A stretch of 64,000 bases of DNA, taken from NCBI GenBank assembly GCA_965205165.1, contig OZ242037.1:1302001-1366000 (forward strand), read 5' to 3'. The DNA is from CBDESM01 sp965205165. GTDB lineage: Bacteria > Chloroflexota > Dehalococcoidia > Bin125. This document shows positions 39,143 through 50,967 of this stretch, piece by piece. A program made the translations under genes and the position numbers. Under the pieces are notes generated by a model. The model made no database searches. It saw nothing but the letters and a program-made list of their open reading frames with translations, and was not told where the DNA came from. Within the stretch, counting starts at the first letter, position 1. Every line of letters begins with the position of its first letter.

Positions 39143-39867
39143 CAGCGGCCCCCTCCCGAGGAGAGCGGCGAGCCGGCCGGCGGGGGCACGGCCCTGGCCG
39201 GGCCGCTCGCGCCGGAGTCCCGCTCGCCCGACTCGAAGGGCAGCCGTTCGCCCTTGTAGATCCAGACCTTGACGCCGATCCTGCCGAAGACGGTGTGGGC
39301 TTCGGCGAAGCCGTAGTCGATGTCGGCGCGGAGCGTGTGCAGCGGCACGCGGCCGGTCATCTCCTGCGCCCGCCGCCGCATCTCGGCTCCGCCGAGCCGG
39401 CCGGCGACCACGATCTTCGCGCCCTGGGCGCCGCGCTGCATCGTGCGCTGCACCGCCTGCTTGATCGCGCGGCGGAAGGCGATCCGGCGTTCGAGCTGCT
39501 CGGCCACGTTGCGGGCGACCAGCTGCGCTTCCAGCTCCGGGGTGCGGATTTCCTCGACGTCGACGCGCAACTCCGGCATCCGCTTGCCGGTCAGCGCCGC
39601 CAGCTCGCGGCGCAGCTCGTCCACGTTCTGGCCGTTGCGCCCGATCACGATGCCCGGCTTGGCGGTGTGGATCGTCACCTCCGTCTTTTCGTCCCGCTCG
39701 ATGTCGATCCGCGCGACGGCCGCGTCGTCCAGCCGTCGGTCGATGTAGTCGCGGATCTTGCGGTCCTCGGAGAGCAGCTTGGCGTAGTTCTTGTCCGCGT
39801 ACCACTGGCTGCGCCAGTCGAAGATCGTCCCGATCCGGAAGCTGGTCGGATGCACCTTCTGTCCCAT
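39142..39867 (-). CDS. rpsC: Small ribosomal subunit protein uS3
   Basis: S3 forms the mRNA entry channel with S4 and S5. The 241-residue protein has the N-terminal MGQKVHPTSFRIG, the KH domain (VTIHTAKPGIVIGRNGQNVD with the GXXG loop), and the C-terminal domain KIVVAGRLGGAEMRRRAQEM and GFAEAHTVFGRIGVKVWIYK. A Gly/Ser/Pro-rich tail of about 30 residues follows. One-base overlaps with rplV and rplP. Confidence 0.97.
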   Translation of the reverse strand: MGQKVHPTSFRIGTIFDWRSQWYADKNYAKLLSEDRKIRDYIDRRLDDAAVARIDIERDEKTEVTIHTAKPGIVIGRNGQNVDELRRELAALTGKRMPELRVDVEEIRTPELEAQLVARNVAEQLERRIAFRRAIKQAVQRTMQRGAQGAKIVVAGRLGGAEMRRRAQEMTGRVPLHTLRADIDYGFAEAHTVFGRIGVKVWIYKGERLPFESGERDSGASGPARAVPPPAGSPLSSGGGR

Positions 39868-40214
39868 TACTCCGCCTCCTCCCCGTCCGAGAGCACGACC
39901 GTGATGTGCGCGGTCCGCTTCAGGATGCGGCCGACCCGCCCGCGCGCCTTGGGCTTGAAGCGGCGCAGCGTGCGCCCGTCGCCGGCGTAGATTTCGGCCA
40001 CCTTCAGCTCGTCCGGGTCGAGCGCGTGGTTGTTCTCCGCGTTGGCGACGGCCGAATCGAGCACCTTGCCGATCTCGCGGGCGATCGGCCGCGGGGTGAA
40101 GCGCAGCTGCAGCCGCGCCTCTTCGACCGGCAGGCCGCGCAGGCCCTGCATGGCCAGCCGCGCCTTGCGGGGCGAGGTGCGCACGAATTTCGCCGTCGCC
40201 TTGACCTGCGTCAT
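39867..40214 (-). CDS. rplV: Large ribosomal subunit protein uL22
   Basis: L22 lines the peptide tunnel; its hairpin forms part of the constriction. The 115-residue protein shows KFVRTSPRKARLAMQGLRGL, LDSAVANAENNHALDPDELK and the hairpin RRFKPKARGRVGRILKRTAH. The ATG overlaps the rpsS stop by 4 bases, and its stop overlaps the rpsC start. Confidence 0.97.
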   Translation of the reverse strand: MTQVKATAKFVRTSPRKARLAMQGLRGLPVEEARLQLRFTPRPIAREIGKVLDSAVANAENNHALDPDELKVAEIYAGDGRTLRRFKPKARGRVGRILKRTAHITVVLSDGEEAE

Positions 40215-40495
40215 GACATCCTCGTCCCGCGGTCGGAACGGCCGACATGCCCGCGGAAGGTGCGCGTCGGGGCGAACTCGCCGAGCTTGTGGCCGACCAT
40301 GTTCTCCGTCACGAAGACCGGCACGTGGCGGCGGCCGTCGTGCACGGCGATCGTCAGGCCGACCATCTCGGGGATGATCGTGGACGCCCGCGACCACGTC
40401 TGGATCACGGTCCGCGCATTGGAGGCGCGGACATTCTGCACCTTGCGGAGCAGCTTGTAGTCCACGTAGGGGCCCTTCTTGGTCGACCGCGACAT
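40211..40495 (-). CDS. rpsS: Small ribosomal subunit protein uS19
   Basis: S19 pairs with S13 in the 30S head. The 94-residue protein reads MSRSTKKGPYVDYKLLRKVQ, RASTIIPEMVGLTIAVHDGR, VPVFVTENMVGHKLGEFAPT and RTFRGHVGR: complete and of normal length. It lies 10 bases after rplB. Confidence 0.97.
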   Translation of the reverse strand: MSRSTKKGPYVDYKLLRKVQNVRASNARTVIQTWSRASTIIPEMVGLTIAVHDGRRHVPVFVTENMVGHKLGEFAPTRTFRGHVGRSDRGTRMS

Positions 40496-40505
40496 CCCGC
40501 GCCCC

Positions 40506-41348
40506 CTATCGCCTGCGGCCCGCGCGCCGGCGGCGCACGATGTACTTGTCGGACGGCTTCTTGCCGCGGGTGCGGCGACCCAATGTGTACCAGCCCCACG
40601 GGGACTTGGGGCCGGGCAGCCCGATCGGGGCCTTGCCCTCGCCGCCGCCGTGGGGGTGGTCGACCGGGTTCATCACCGATCCGCGCACCTGCGGGCGGCG
40701 GCGACGGTGCCGCGAGCGGCCGGCCTTGCCCAGCTTGATGTTGGCGTGATCGACGTTGCCGACCTGCCCGATCGTGGCGTAGCAGGCGGCCCGCACGCGC
40801 CGCATCTCCCCGGAGGGCAGTCGCAGCAGCACGTAGTCGCCTTCCTTGGCCATGATCTGGGCGGATGCGCCGGCGCTGCGCACCATCTGCGCGCCGCGGC
40901 CCTCCTGCAGCTCGACGTTGTGGACCTGCGTGCCGTTGGGGATCGCCGACATGGGCAGCGCGCAGCCGGTCCGGATCGGGGCGTCGGGGCCGGACTGGAC
41001 GACGGCGTCGACTTCGAGCCCGGCCGGCGCGAGGATGTAGCGCTTGACTCCGTCGCTGTAGACGATCAAGGCGATCCGGGCGGTGCGGTTGGGGTCGTAC
41101 TCGATCGCCGCGACGCGGCCGGGGATGCCGATGCGGTCGCGCCGCTTCCAGTCGATCACGCGGTAGCGGCGCTTGTGCCCGCCACCGCGGTGGCGGACGG
41201 TGATGCGGCCCTGCGCATTGCGGCCGGACTTCTTCTTCAGCGGCTGCAGCAGCGACTTCTCGGGCTTCTTCTTGGTGATCTCCTCGAAGGTGTGGCCGGA
41301 GGCGTTGCGGCGGCCCGGCGAGGTCGGCTTGAACTTCTTCAACGGCAT
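40506..41348 (-). CDS. rplB: Large ribosomal subunit protein uL2
   Basis: L2 is needed for subunit association and peptidyl-transferase function. The 280-residue protein contains RNAQGRITVRHRGGGHKRRY, VAAIEYDPNRTARIALIVYS, GRGAQMVRSAGASAQIMAKE and the catalytically important GSVMNPVDHPHGGGEGKAPI loop with its conserved His. The start and the Arg-rich C-terminus are normal. Confidence 0.98.
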   Translation of the reverse strand: MPLKKFKPTSPGRRNASGHTFEEITKKKPEKSLLQPLKKKSGRNAQGRITVRHRGGGHKRRYRVIDWKRRDRIGIPGRVAAIEYDPNRTARIALIVYSDGVKRYILAPAGLEVDAVVQSGPDAPIRTGCALPMSAIPNGTQVHNVELQEGRGAQMVRSAGASAQIMAKEGDYVLLRLPSGEMRRVRAACYATIGQVGNVDHANIKLGKAGRSRHRRRRPQVRGSVMNPVDHPHGGGEGKAPIGLPGPKSPWGWYTLGRRTRGKKPSDKYIVRRRRAGRRR

Positions 41349-41362
41349 CCCGCTCCCCCTTC

Positions 41363-41662
41363 CTATATGCCTTCGAACAACCGGATCTCGTAGCCGTCGG
41401 CCAGCGAGATGATCGCCTTCTTCCAGTCCCGCTCGCGGCCGGGGCGGCCGCGGCCAGTGCGGCGCGCCGCGCCGTGCACGGTGATCACGTTCACCTTGCG
41501 CACCCGCACGCTGAACGCGATCTCGACCGCTTCGCGGATCTGCATCTTGTTCGCCCGCGGGTCCACCTCGAACACGTACTTGCCGTCTTCGGACAGCTCC
41601 GTGCTCTTCTCTGTGATGATCGGGCGCTTGAGCACCGCGTAGGGGTGGATTTCCTTAGGCAT
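41363..41662 (-). CDS. rplW: Large ribosomal subunit protein uL23
   Basis: L23 at the tunnel exit docks trigger factor and SRP. The 99-residue protein has YAVLKRPIITEKSTELSEDG, YVFEVDPRANKMQIREAVEI and VRKVNVITVHGAARRTGRGR. The core is standard. The ATG lies 8 bases inside the rplD 3' end. Confidence 0.97.
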   Translation of the reverse strand: MPKEIHPYAVLKRPIITEKSTELSEDGKYVFEVDPRANKMQIREAVEIAFSVRVRKVNVITVHGAARRTGRGRPGRERDWKKAIISLADGYEIRLFEGI

Positions 41663-42311
41663 CGGCGGGCTCCCCGGCTGCCGCGCCGCCGGCGCCCCAA
41701 AGCTGCTCCACCTTGCGCAGCGCCGGTTCCGTCAGGATCAGCATGTCGTGGGTGATCAGCTGGTAGGTGTTGATCGAATCGGCGGGGGAGGCGCTCACGT
41801 TGGCGAGGTTGCGGGTGCCGCGCACGAGTCGTTCGTCGACGCCGTCGCTCACGACCAGCGCCGTCCGCTCGGCGCCCAAGGCCGCGATCAGCCGCGCCGT
41901 TTCCCGCGTCTTGCCGCTGAATTCGAGCGATTGGGCGGTGATCACCACCGCGCCTTCCGAGGCGCGCTGCGAGAGCATCGAGCGGATCGCCAGCCGCCGC
42001 ATCCGCTTCGGCATCCGTTGGCGGTAGGAGCGGGGGTGCGGGCCGTGCGCCACCGCGCCGCCGATCCGGGTCGGCGACGAGGGCCCGCCCAGCCGGGCGC
42101 TGCCGCCGCCCTTCTGGCGCCGGCTCTTGGCGTTCGCCTGCCGCACGTCGGAACGGTTCAGCGTGTCGTGCGTGCCCTGCCGCGCGTTGGCGCGGTGGTA
42201 CAGCACCGCTTGGTGGACGACGCCCAAGTTGGGCTCGATTCCGAACACGGAATCCGCGGCGTCGACCTCGCCGGCCGCGGTTCCGTCGGCGTCGATCATC
42301 GGCAGCTTCAT
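41655..42311 (-). CDS. rplD: Large ribosomal subunit protein uL4
   Basis: L4 lines the tunnel opposite L22 and in enterobacteria autoregulates the S10 operon. The 218-residue protein has VFGIEPNLGVVHQAVLYHRA, ARQGTHDTLNRSDV, the loop KSRRQKGGGSARLG with AHGPHPRSYRQRMPKRMRRL, and a C-terminal LITHDMLILTEPALRKVEQL. A short Ala/Gly tail follows. It overlaps rplC by 4 bases. Confidence 0.97.
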   Translation of the reverse strand: MKLPMIDADGTAAGEVDAADSVFGIEPNLGVVHQAVLYHRANARQGTHDTLNRSDVRQANAKSRRQKGGGSARLGGPSSPTRIGGAVAHGPHPRSYRQRMPKRMRRLAIRSMLSQRASEGAVVITAQSLEFSGKTRETARLIAALGAERTALVVSDGVDERLVRGTRNLANVSASPADSINTYQLITHDMLILTEPALRKVEQLWGAGGAAAGEPADA

Positions 42312-42958
42312 CGCTTGCCCCCGGCCCGCTTCGTCTTCCGCACCTTGACCAGGCCCTTGGCCGCGCCGGGCACCGAGCCGTTCACGTAGACGTGGTTCCG
42401 CGCCGCGTCGATGCGCACGACGCGCAGGTTCATCGAGGTCTTGGTCTCGCCGCCCATCCGTCCGGCCATCCGCGTGCCCTTGAGCACGCGGCCCGGCGTC
42501 GTGCCGGCGCCGACCGAACCCGGCGCGCGATGGCGGTCGCTCTGGCCGTGGGTGCGCGGGCCGCCGCGGAAATGGTGCCGCTTGACGCCGCCCTGGAAGC
42601 CCTTGCCTTTGGAGATGCCCTGCACGTCGACGCGGTCGCCGACGCTGAAAACCTCGGCGGCAGTGAGCACGGTGCCGACTTCCGTATCTGCTTCCTCGGC
42701 GGAGGCGAGTCGGAATTCGGCGAGGTGGCGCAGCGGTCCGTTGCTGCCGGTGTGGCCGCGCTCGGCCTTGTTGATCCGCCATTCGGGGGCCGTCTTGAAG
42801 CCGATCTGCACGGCAGCGTAGCCGTCGCGCTCATCGGTCTTCACCTGCGTGACCGGGCACGGCCCGACTTCGAGCACCGTGCAGCCGGTGACCATGCCGT
42901 CGTCGCCGATCAGCTGCACCATTCCCAGCTTCTCCCCGAGCAGGCCCGGCACCGGCAT
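42308..42958 (-). CDS. rplC: Large ribosomal subunit protein uL3
   Basis: L3 starts 50S assembly and reaches the peptidyl-transferase centre. The 216-residue protein reads GLLGEKLGMVQLIGDDG at the start, VTVLEVGP-like strand VTGCTVLEVGPCPVTQVKT, the motif VQGISKGKGFQGGVKRHHFR, HRAPGSVGAGTTPGRVLKGT and KGTRMAGRMGGETKTSMNL. It is standard in length and content. Confidence 0.97.
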   Translation of the reverse strand: MPVPGLLGEKLGMVQLIGDDGMVTGCTVLEVGPCPVTQVKTDERDGYAAVQIGFKTAPEWRINKAERGHTGSNGPLRHLAEFRLASAEEADTEVGTVLTAAEVFSVGDRVDVQGISKGKGFQGGVKRHHFRGGPRTHGQSDRHRAPGSVGAGTTPGRVLKGTRMAGRMGGETKTSMNLRVVRIDAARNHVYVNGSVPGAAKGLVKVRKTKRAGGKR

Positions 42959-43278
42959 CAGTCGCTCACCGTCAGCTTGATGTCCACGTTGACGCCGCTC
43001 GGAAGCTGGAGCTGCGTGAGCGTGTCCACCGTCCGCGAGGAGAACTCGAAGAAGTCGATGATCCGCTTGTGGGTGCGCATCTCGAACTGCTCCCGCCCGT
43101 CCTTGTGCACGAAGGGGCCCTTGATCACGGTGTATTTGCGGATCTCCGTGGGCAGCGGGATCGGCCCCGCCACGGACGCGCCCGTCTTTTCCGCGGCGTC
43201 GAGGATCCGCAGCGCGCTCTCGTCGAGCACGCGGTGATCGTACGCCTTCAGGCGGATGCGGATCCGCTGCTGGGCCAT
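42958..43278 (-). CDS. rpsJ: Small ribosomal subunit protein uS10
   Basis: S10 is a 30S head protein and also the NusE antitermination factor. The 106-residue protein has IRIRLKAYDHRVLDESALRI, VAGPIPLPTEIRKYTVIKGP, HKDGREQFEMRTHKRIIDFF and LPSGVNVDIKL, all conserved. Only 41 bases separate it from tuf upstream, so the S10 genes are probably transcribed from the str promoter rather than a separate strong one. Confidence 0.98.
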   Translation of the reverse strand: MAQQRIRIRLKAYDHRVLDESALRILDAAEKTGASVAGPIPLPTEIRKYTVIKGPFVHKDGREQFEMRTHKRIIDFFEFSSRTVDTLTQLQLPSGVNVDIKLTVSD

Positions 43279-43319
43279 CCTCGTTCCTCTCTCGTTCCCC
43301 AGCCTACCTGCGCGGGTGC

Positions 43320-44522
<1,203 letters not shown>

Positions 44523-44563
44523 GGCCCTGCGTCCTTCCTCGCCCGTTCCGGGCTCTGCGTTCT

Positions 44564-46636
<2,073 letters not shown>

Positions 46637-46673
46637 GTCCCTCGCCCGTCCCTGATCGTTCCCGGCCGCGCCG

Positions 46674-47144
46674 CTACCAGCGGTAGTGGGCGAAGGCGCG
46701 GTTGGCCTCCGCCATGCGGTGCGTCTCTTCCTTGCGCCGGAACGCGGTTCCGGTGTGGTTGTAGGCGTCGAGCAGCTCGTCGGCCAGCGAGAGGTGCGCG
46801 GGGCGCCCCTTGCGGCTGCGGGCGGCGGTGACGAGCCAGCGGATCCCGAGCGAGGAGCGGCGCTCCTGGCGGATCTCGACCGGCACCTGGTAGGTCGCGC
46901 CGCCGACGCGGCGCGGGCGCACTTCCATCTCGGGGGTGATGTTGGCGAGGGCCTGCACGAACACCTCGACCGGGTCCTGCCGCACGCGGTCGCGGATCAC
47001 GTCGAGTGCGCCGTACATCAGCTTCTCGGCGACGCCCTTCTTGCCGTTCAGCATCATCCGGTTGATCACCATCTGGATCTGCACGTTGTCGTAGCGCGCA
47101 TCCCCGCGGATGATTCGCGGGTCCGGGCGTCGTCGTCGCGGCAT
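46674..47144 (-). CDS. rpsG: Small ribosomal subunit protein uS7
   Basis: S7 organises the 16S 3' domain and the E site; in E. coli it represses the str operon. The 156-residue protein begins MPRRRRPDPRIIRGDARYDN and contains INRMMLNGKKGVAEKLMYGA, ALANITPEMEVRPRRVGGAT, VPVEIRQERRSSLGIRWLVT and KKEETHRMAEAN-like end RRKEETHRMAEANRAFAHYR. Normal length. Confidence 0.98.
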   Translation of the reverse strand: MPRRRRPDPRIIRGDARYDNVQIQMVINRMMLNGKKGVAEKLMYGALDVIRDRVRQDPVEVFVQALANITPEMEVRPRRVGGATYQVPVEIRQERRSSLGIRWLVTAARSRKGRPAHLSLADELLDAYNHTGTAFRRKEETHRMAEANRAFAHYRW

Positions 47145-47203
47145 GTCGTCAGTCGTTTCCCGAACCCGGCTCGCGGAGCGCGGGCGTGAAAGCGTCCGCC
47201 CCG

Positions 47204-47641
47204 TCAGTGGGTGGCCGCGGTCTGGAGTCCGGCGCGCTTGCGGGTGCCGTACTTGGAGCGTCCGCGCTTGCGTTCGGCGACGCCGAGCGCGTCGAGCGCG
47301 CCGCGCACGACTTGGTAGCGGACGCCGGGCAGGTCGCGGACGCGGCCGCCGCGGACGAGCACGATCGAGTGTTCCTGCAGCGTGTGGCCCTCGCCGGGGA
47401 TGTAGGCGGTGACCTCGATCCCGTTGGTGAGGCGGACGCGGCAGACCTTGCGCAGCGCGGAGTTGGGCTTCTTCGGCGTGACCGTGCGCACCGCGGTGCA
47501 GACGCCGCGCTTCTGCGGGGAACCGTCGTCCTGGGTGGTGCGGTTGGTGAGCGCGTTGTAGCGGAAGCGCAGGGCGGGCGCCTTCGCCTTCTTGCGGCCC
47601 TTGCGGCGGCCCTTGCGCGCCAGCTGGTTGATCGTGGGCAC
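47204..47641 (-). CDS. rpsL: Small ribosomal subunit protein uS12
   Basis: S12 monitors codon-anticodon pairing in the decoding centre. The 145-residue protein has TINQLARKGRRKGRKK, the decoding loop VTPKKPNSALRKVCRVRLTN with the streptomycin-relevant Lys, PGEGHTLQEHSIVLVRGGRV and DLPGVRYQVVRGALDALGV. It is slightly longer than E. coli S12 in the N-terminal region. It is the first gene of the ribosomal super-cluster, behind a leader of about 200 bases. Confidence 0.98.
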   Translation of the reverse strand: MPTINQLARKGRRKGRKKAKAPALRFRYNALTNRTTQDDGSPQKRGVCTAVRTVTPKKPNSALRKVCRVRLTNGIEVTAYIPGEGHTLQEHSIVLVRGGRVRDLPGVRYQVVRGALDALGVAERKRGRSKYGTRKRAGLQTAATH

Positions 47642-47659
47642 TGGTCGCTCGCCTCCGCG

Positions 47660-47715
47660 GCGCGGGCTGCACGCCCGCGCTGCAATTGCCTGCCCGCCGG
47701 ACGGTCGCCCGGCGG
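47660..47715 (-). promoter_or_regulatory. Two GC-rich hairpins in the rpsL leader
   Basis: GCGCGGGC - 5 bases - GCCCGCGC (47660-47680) and CCGCCGG - 8 bases - CCGGCGG (47694-47715) form stable stems in the leader RNA between the predicted promoter and rpsL. Neither has a T-tract. They could be a ribosomal-protein binding site or an attenuator. The proximal hairpin ends about 19 bases before the rpsL start. Confidence 0.4.
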
Positions 47716-47848
47716 CGATGCATCAAACTCCGGTTCGCGGGAAGCCGCTTCGGGAATCGCGCCGGGCCGCAGTGCTCGCCGAACGCCCGGTGGTCATTCC
47801 CTCTCGGTCCAGCAGTGCGTAGGGCAGTCGCCCCGCGCACGGCAGACA

Positions 47849-47878
47849 ATCTTACCCACACTCCGCCGCTATCCGCAA
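47849..47878 (-). promoter_or_regulatory. Promoter of the str/S10/spc/alpha super-cluster
   Basis: On the - strand TTGCGG (47878-47873), an 18-base spacer and TAAGAT (47854-47849) form the best sigma70-type promoter seen in the window. It gives a leader of about 200 bases to rpsL and lies in the 252-base gap between rpsL and ccsA. The remaining gap bases hold the leader hairpins and nothing else recognisable. Confidence 0.6.
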
Positions 47879-47893
47879 GAGCGCCCGCGCCGC

Positions 47894-48832
47894 TCAGACG
47901 CCGGCGTACGAATGCAGGCCGGAAATCCAGAGATTCACGCCCAAGTAGGTGAACAGCACGGCGGCGAATCCGATCACCACGATCCAGGCCGAGCGCGCGC
48001 CGCGCAGCTGCCGCAACCCGCGCGAGTGGATGTAGACCGCGAAGATCAGCCACGTAGTCAAGGCGGCCGTCTCCTTCGGGTCCCAGCCCCAGTAGCGGCC
48101 CCAGGCATCGTTGGCCCAGAACGCGCCCAGCGCGACCCCGGCCGCGAGCAGCGGGAACCCGACCAGCACGGCTCGGTAGGTGATCGCGTCGGCCCGCTCG
48201 GCCGAGGGCAGGAACTCGAAGCGCCCGCCGGCATCGGCCGCCCGTTGGGGGAAGCCCTGCAGCAGGTGGAGCACCGCGCCGCCGAAGGCGACGGCGAGCA
48301 CGGCGTAGGACAGGATCATCAGGGCGACGTGGATCGTGAGCAGCGTCGGGCTTTGCAGCGCCGGCGTCAGCACGTCCTGCCCCGCGCTGGGGAAGGCGAG
48401 CGCGCTGCCGTAGAGGCCGACCGCGACCGGCAGCACGAACGCGCCGGCCAGCCGCGTGCCGAACTTCGGCTCGAACAGCGCGTAGAGCAGCACGATCGCG
48501 ATGCCGAACGCCATCGAGAACTCGAACAGGTTGCTGTAGGGCGCGTGGCCCAGGGCGATGGTCCGCGTCACGAGTCCGGCCACGCCGAGCATCGCGGCGA
48601 TCCAGACGCTGAGCGTCGCCGCGCCTCCGAGCGTGGCCGAACGGATTGGCCGCTCGGAATCGGCGACCGCGATCTCCACGTCGATCCCCGCCGGCGGCTC
48701 GGTCGCCAAGCGCGCCCGCGCGGACGCGGAACGGATCAGCCACGGCTGCACCGCGTAGGCGAGGTAGGCGACGGCGGCGACGCCCGCGCCGGCGAAACTC
48801 GCCCAGAGCAGGAACAGCGCCGTGTCTTCCAT
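47894..48832 (-). CDS. ccsA: Cytochrome c biogenesis protein CcsA/ResC-like
   Basis: CcsA (system II) carries heme across the membrane and presents it for attachment to apocytochrome c, working with CcsB/ResB. The 312-residue protein has about eight hydrophobic segments and the heme-handling tryptophan-rich motif WGRYWGWDPKE (about residues 250-260), flanked by conserved His in HVALMILSYAVLA and YIHSRGLRQL. CcsB/ResB is not in this window. The gene follows the PIG-L deacetylase by 24 bases and may be the last gene of the hom-containing operon. Confidence 0.9.
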   Translation of the reverse strand: MEDTALFLLWASFAGAGVAAVAYLAYAVQPWLIRSASARARLATEPPAGIDVEIAVADSERPIRSATLGGAATLSVWIAAMLGVAGLVTRTIALGHAPYSNLFEFSMAFGIAIVLLYALFEPKFGTRLAGAFVLPVAVGLYGSALAFPSAGQDVLTPALQSPTLLTIHVALMILSYAVLAVAFGGAVLHLLQGFPQRAADAGGRFEFLPSAERADAITYRAVLVGFPLLAAGVALGAFWANDAWGRYWGWDPKETAALTTWLIFAVYIHSRGLRQLRGARSAWIVVIGFAAVLFTYLGVNLWISGLHSYAGV

Positions 48833-48856
48833 CGCGAAACCTCTCCGCGGCCGATC

Positions 48857-49669
48857 CTATTCCGCCGCGTCGTTCCCGATCTCGCCGACCTGCTTTTCCG
48901 CCTCTTCGGCGGCATCTTCGGCAGCCTTCTGCTCGGCTTTGAGGGCGGCGGAGCGGCGGGGGGCGCCCTCGCCGCCGAAGTGCAGGCGGCGGAAGCTCTC
49001 GGCCCAGGGGACGCGGCCCTCGGCGGCGGCGGTTTCGGCACGCTCGCGCATGCGCTTGACCAAGTCCTCGCGCTTCGCGGCGGCGACTTGGCTGCCGTGC
49101 CGCATCAGCGCGTCGATCCGGCGCTCCAGCTGCTCGCTGACGTCGACTTGGAAGTTCGGCTCAGCGGAGCCGGCGAGCAGCACGGTGTTGACCCGCTGCC
49201 AGCGCAGTCCCTCCGCGTTCTGCTCCGCGTAGGTGTGCGGGTTGCGGGCGAGCGGGAAGACGGCGTCGAGTGCGGCGATGCCGACGGTGCGGTGGTCGCG
49301 GTGGTTGAAGCCGCGGTAGCCGTCCCAGGTGATCAGCAGCTCGGGGCGCACCTCGCGGATCACGCGCACCAGCGCGCCGCGCAGTTCGGGGCCGTCTTCG
49401 ACGAAGCCGTCGGGCACGCGGAGGAAGATGCAGCGGGCGGCACCGAGCTCGCGGGCGGCGCCCTCCTGCTCGGCTTCGCGCAGCGCGGCGAGTTCGGAGG
49501 CCGCGATCGCCTCGTCCTTGGTGCCCTTGTCGCCGCTCGTGACCAGGCAGAAGACGACGTCCCAGCCGTCGTCGGCCAGCTTCGCGGCGGTGCCGCCGCA
49601 GGTGAATTCGATGTCGTCGGGGTGCGCCATCACGACCAGCGCGGTGCGTTCCGGCCCGGACCCGCTCAT
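48857..49669 (-). CDS. PIG-L (LmbE) family deacetylase, MshB/BshB-like
   Basis: A 270-residue zinc-dependent deacetylase that would remove acetyl from a GlcNAc glycoside. The metal motif AHPDD (His16, Asp18, Asp19) is followed by ITWDGYRGFNHRDHRTVG with the second metal His (126) and its partner. A helical, charged tail (about 225-270) follows the core. It is coupled by a 4-base overlap to an MshA-like glycosyltransferase, as BshA and BshB or MshA and MshB act in sequence. It is therefore likely to deacetylate the product of its neighbour. MshB would act on GlcNAc-inositol and BshB on GlcNAc-malate; the substrate here is open. Confidence 0.88.
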   Translation of the reverse strand: MSGSGPERTALVVMAHPDDIEFTCGGTAAKLADDGWDVVFCLVTSGDKGTKDEAIAASELAALREAEQEGAARELGAARCIFLRVPDGFVEDGPELRGALVRVIREVRPELLITWDGYRGFNHRDHRTVGIAALDAVFPLARNPHTYAEQNAEGLRWQRVNTVLLAGSAEPNFQVDVSEQLERRIDALMRHGSQVAAAKREDLVKRMRERAETAAAEGRVPWAESFRRLHFGGEGAPRRSAALKAEQKAAEDAAEEAEKQVGEIGNDAAE

Positions 49670-50967
49670 GATCCCGGCGCTCCGGCCAGCAGCGATTCGG
49701 CTTCCGGGCAGGGGGCGCGGGACGGGGCCCGCGCGATCAGCGCTTCGTACTCGTCGGCCATCGCCCGCGCGACCCGCGGCCAGGCGTAGCCGAGCACCGA
49801 GCTGGCGGCCGCCTGCCCCATCTGCTCGCGCAGCGCCGGGGCCGCGATCAGCTGCTCCAGACGTTCGGCGAACGCCTCGGCCCGGCGCGGCGAGATCAGG
49901 AATCCGGTCTCGCCGTCGCGCACGGTCGTGCGCAGCCCGCCGACGTCGGTGGCCGCCACCGGAGTCCCGCAGGCCATCGCCTCGACCGCGACCATCCCGA
50001 AGCTTTCCGTCGTTGACGGCACCGCGCAGATGTCCGCAGCGCGGTAGGCGTCGGGCAGGGAGGCGTGCGGGGCGGCCCCGTGGAAGACGACGCGATCGGC
50101 TACTCCGGCGGCGCGGGCGATCGCCTCGAGCCGGGCGCGCTCGTCCGCATCGCGCTCGTCGCCGCCGACGATCCACAGCTGCGCGCCCGAATCGGGCGGC
50201 AGCATGCCGAACGCCTCCAGCAGCAGGTCCGCGCCCTTCATCGGTTCCAACCGCCCCACGAACAGGATGGTCGGGCCGCGCGACGCGTCCAGTTCCGGTT
50301 CGAGCCGGGCCAAGCGCCTGCGGGATCCGGCCCGCTCGCCGGGATGGAAGCGGGCCGCGTCGAATCCGCCGGCGATGATGCGGATGCGGGCGGGGTCCGC
50401 GCCGTAGAAGCCGGCGACGAAGTCGCGCTCCTCGTCCGTCGCGCAGATCAGCAGGTCGGCGCAGGCGGCGGCGCGCCGCTCGCCGGCGATGCGCACGGCC
50501 GGCTCCATCTGCTCCGGCGGCCGCGGCGGGCCGTGCCGGTTCTTGATCTCGCCCAGCGTGTGGAAGGTCGTCGCATGCGGGACGCCGAAGCGGCGGGCCA
50601 GTTCGACGCCGGCGAGCCCGGCGACCCAGTAGTGGGAGTGGACGAGGTCGTAGCGCAGGCCGCGCTCGGCCGCCGAGCGCTCGACGGCCGACGCGAACTC
50701 GCCGACATGCACGGCGATCTCCACCGGCGGCAGCGGGGCAGTCGGGCCGACGTCGACCCGCGCGACCTGCACTCCATCGCCGAGCGGCGCCGCGTCGGGC
50801 TGCGAGGGATCGGTGCGCCGGGTGTAGATGTCCGCTTCCCAACCCAGCTCGGCCATCTGGCGCGACAGTTCGGCGAGATACACGTTCATCCCGCCCGCCT
50901 TGGTGGTGCCGGGCAGGTCCAGCGGCGACGTGTGCGCCGAGAGCACCGCGACGCGCCCGCCGCTCAT
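49666..50967 (-). CDS. GT4 glycosyltransferase, MshA/sucrose-phosphate-synthase-like
   Basis: A 433-residue retaining GT-B glycosyltransferase. The N-terminal domain has SAHTSPLDLPGTTKAGGMNV, the sugar-acceptor block LVHSHYWVAGLAGVELARRF and TTFHTLGEIKN, all strikingly like MshA, which joins UDP-GlcNAc to inositol-1-phosphate. The C-terminal domain has ILFVGRLEPMKGADLLLEAF and the nucleotide-sugar site STTESFGMVAVEAMACGTPV with the conserved Glu pair. It overlaps both neighbours by 4 bases (CelD-like upstream, PIG-L deacetylase downstream). Together they suggest a thiol (mycothiol- or bacillithiol-like) or aminosugar glycolipid pathway. A cysteine ligase (MshC/BshC) is not seen here. Confidence 0.9.
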   Translation of the reverse strand: MSGGRVAVLSAHTSPLDLPGTTKAGGMNVYLAELSRQMAELGWEADIYTRRTDPSQPDAAPLGDGVQVARVDVGPTAPLPPVEIAVHVGEFASAVERSAAERGLRYDLVHSHYWVAGLAGVELARRFGVPHATTFHTLGEIKNRHGPPRPPEQMEPAVRIAGERRAAACADLLICATDEERDFVAGFYGADPARIRIIAGGFDAARFHPGERAGSRRRLARLEPELDASRGPTILFVGRLEPMKGADLLLEAFGMLPPDSGAQLWIVGGDERDADERARLEAIARAAGVADRVVFHGAAPHASLPDAYRAADICAVPSTTESFGMVAVEAMACGTPVAATDVGGLRTTVRDGETGFLISPRRAEAFAERLEQLIAAPALREQMGQAAASSVLGYAWPRVARAMADEYEALIARAPSRAPCPEAESLLAGAPGS

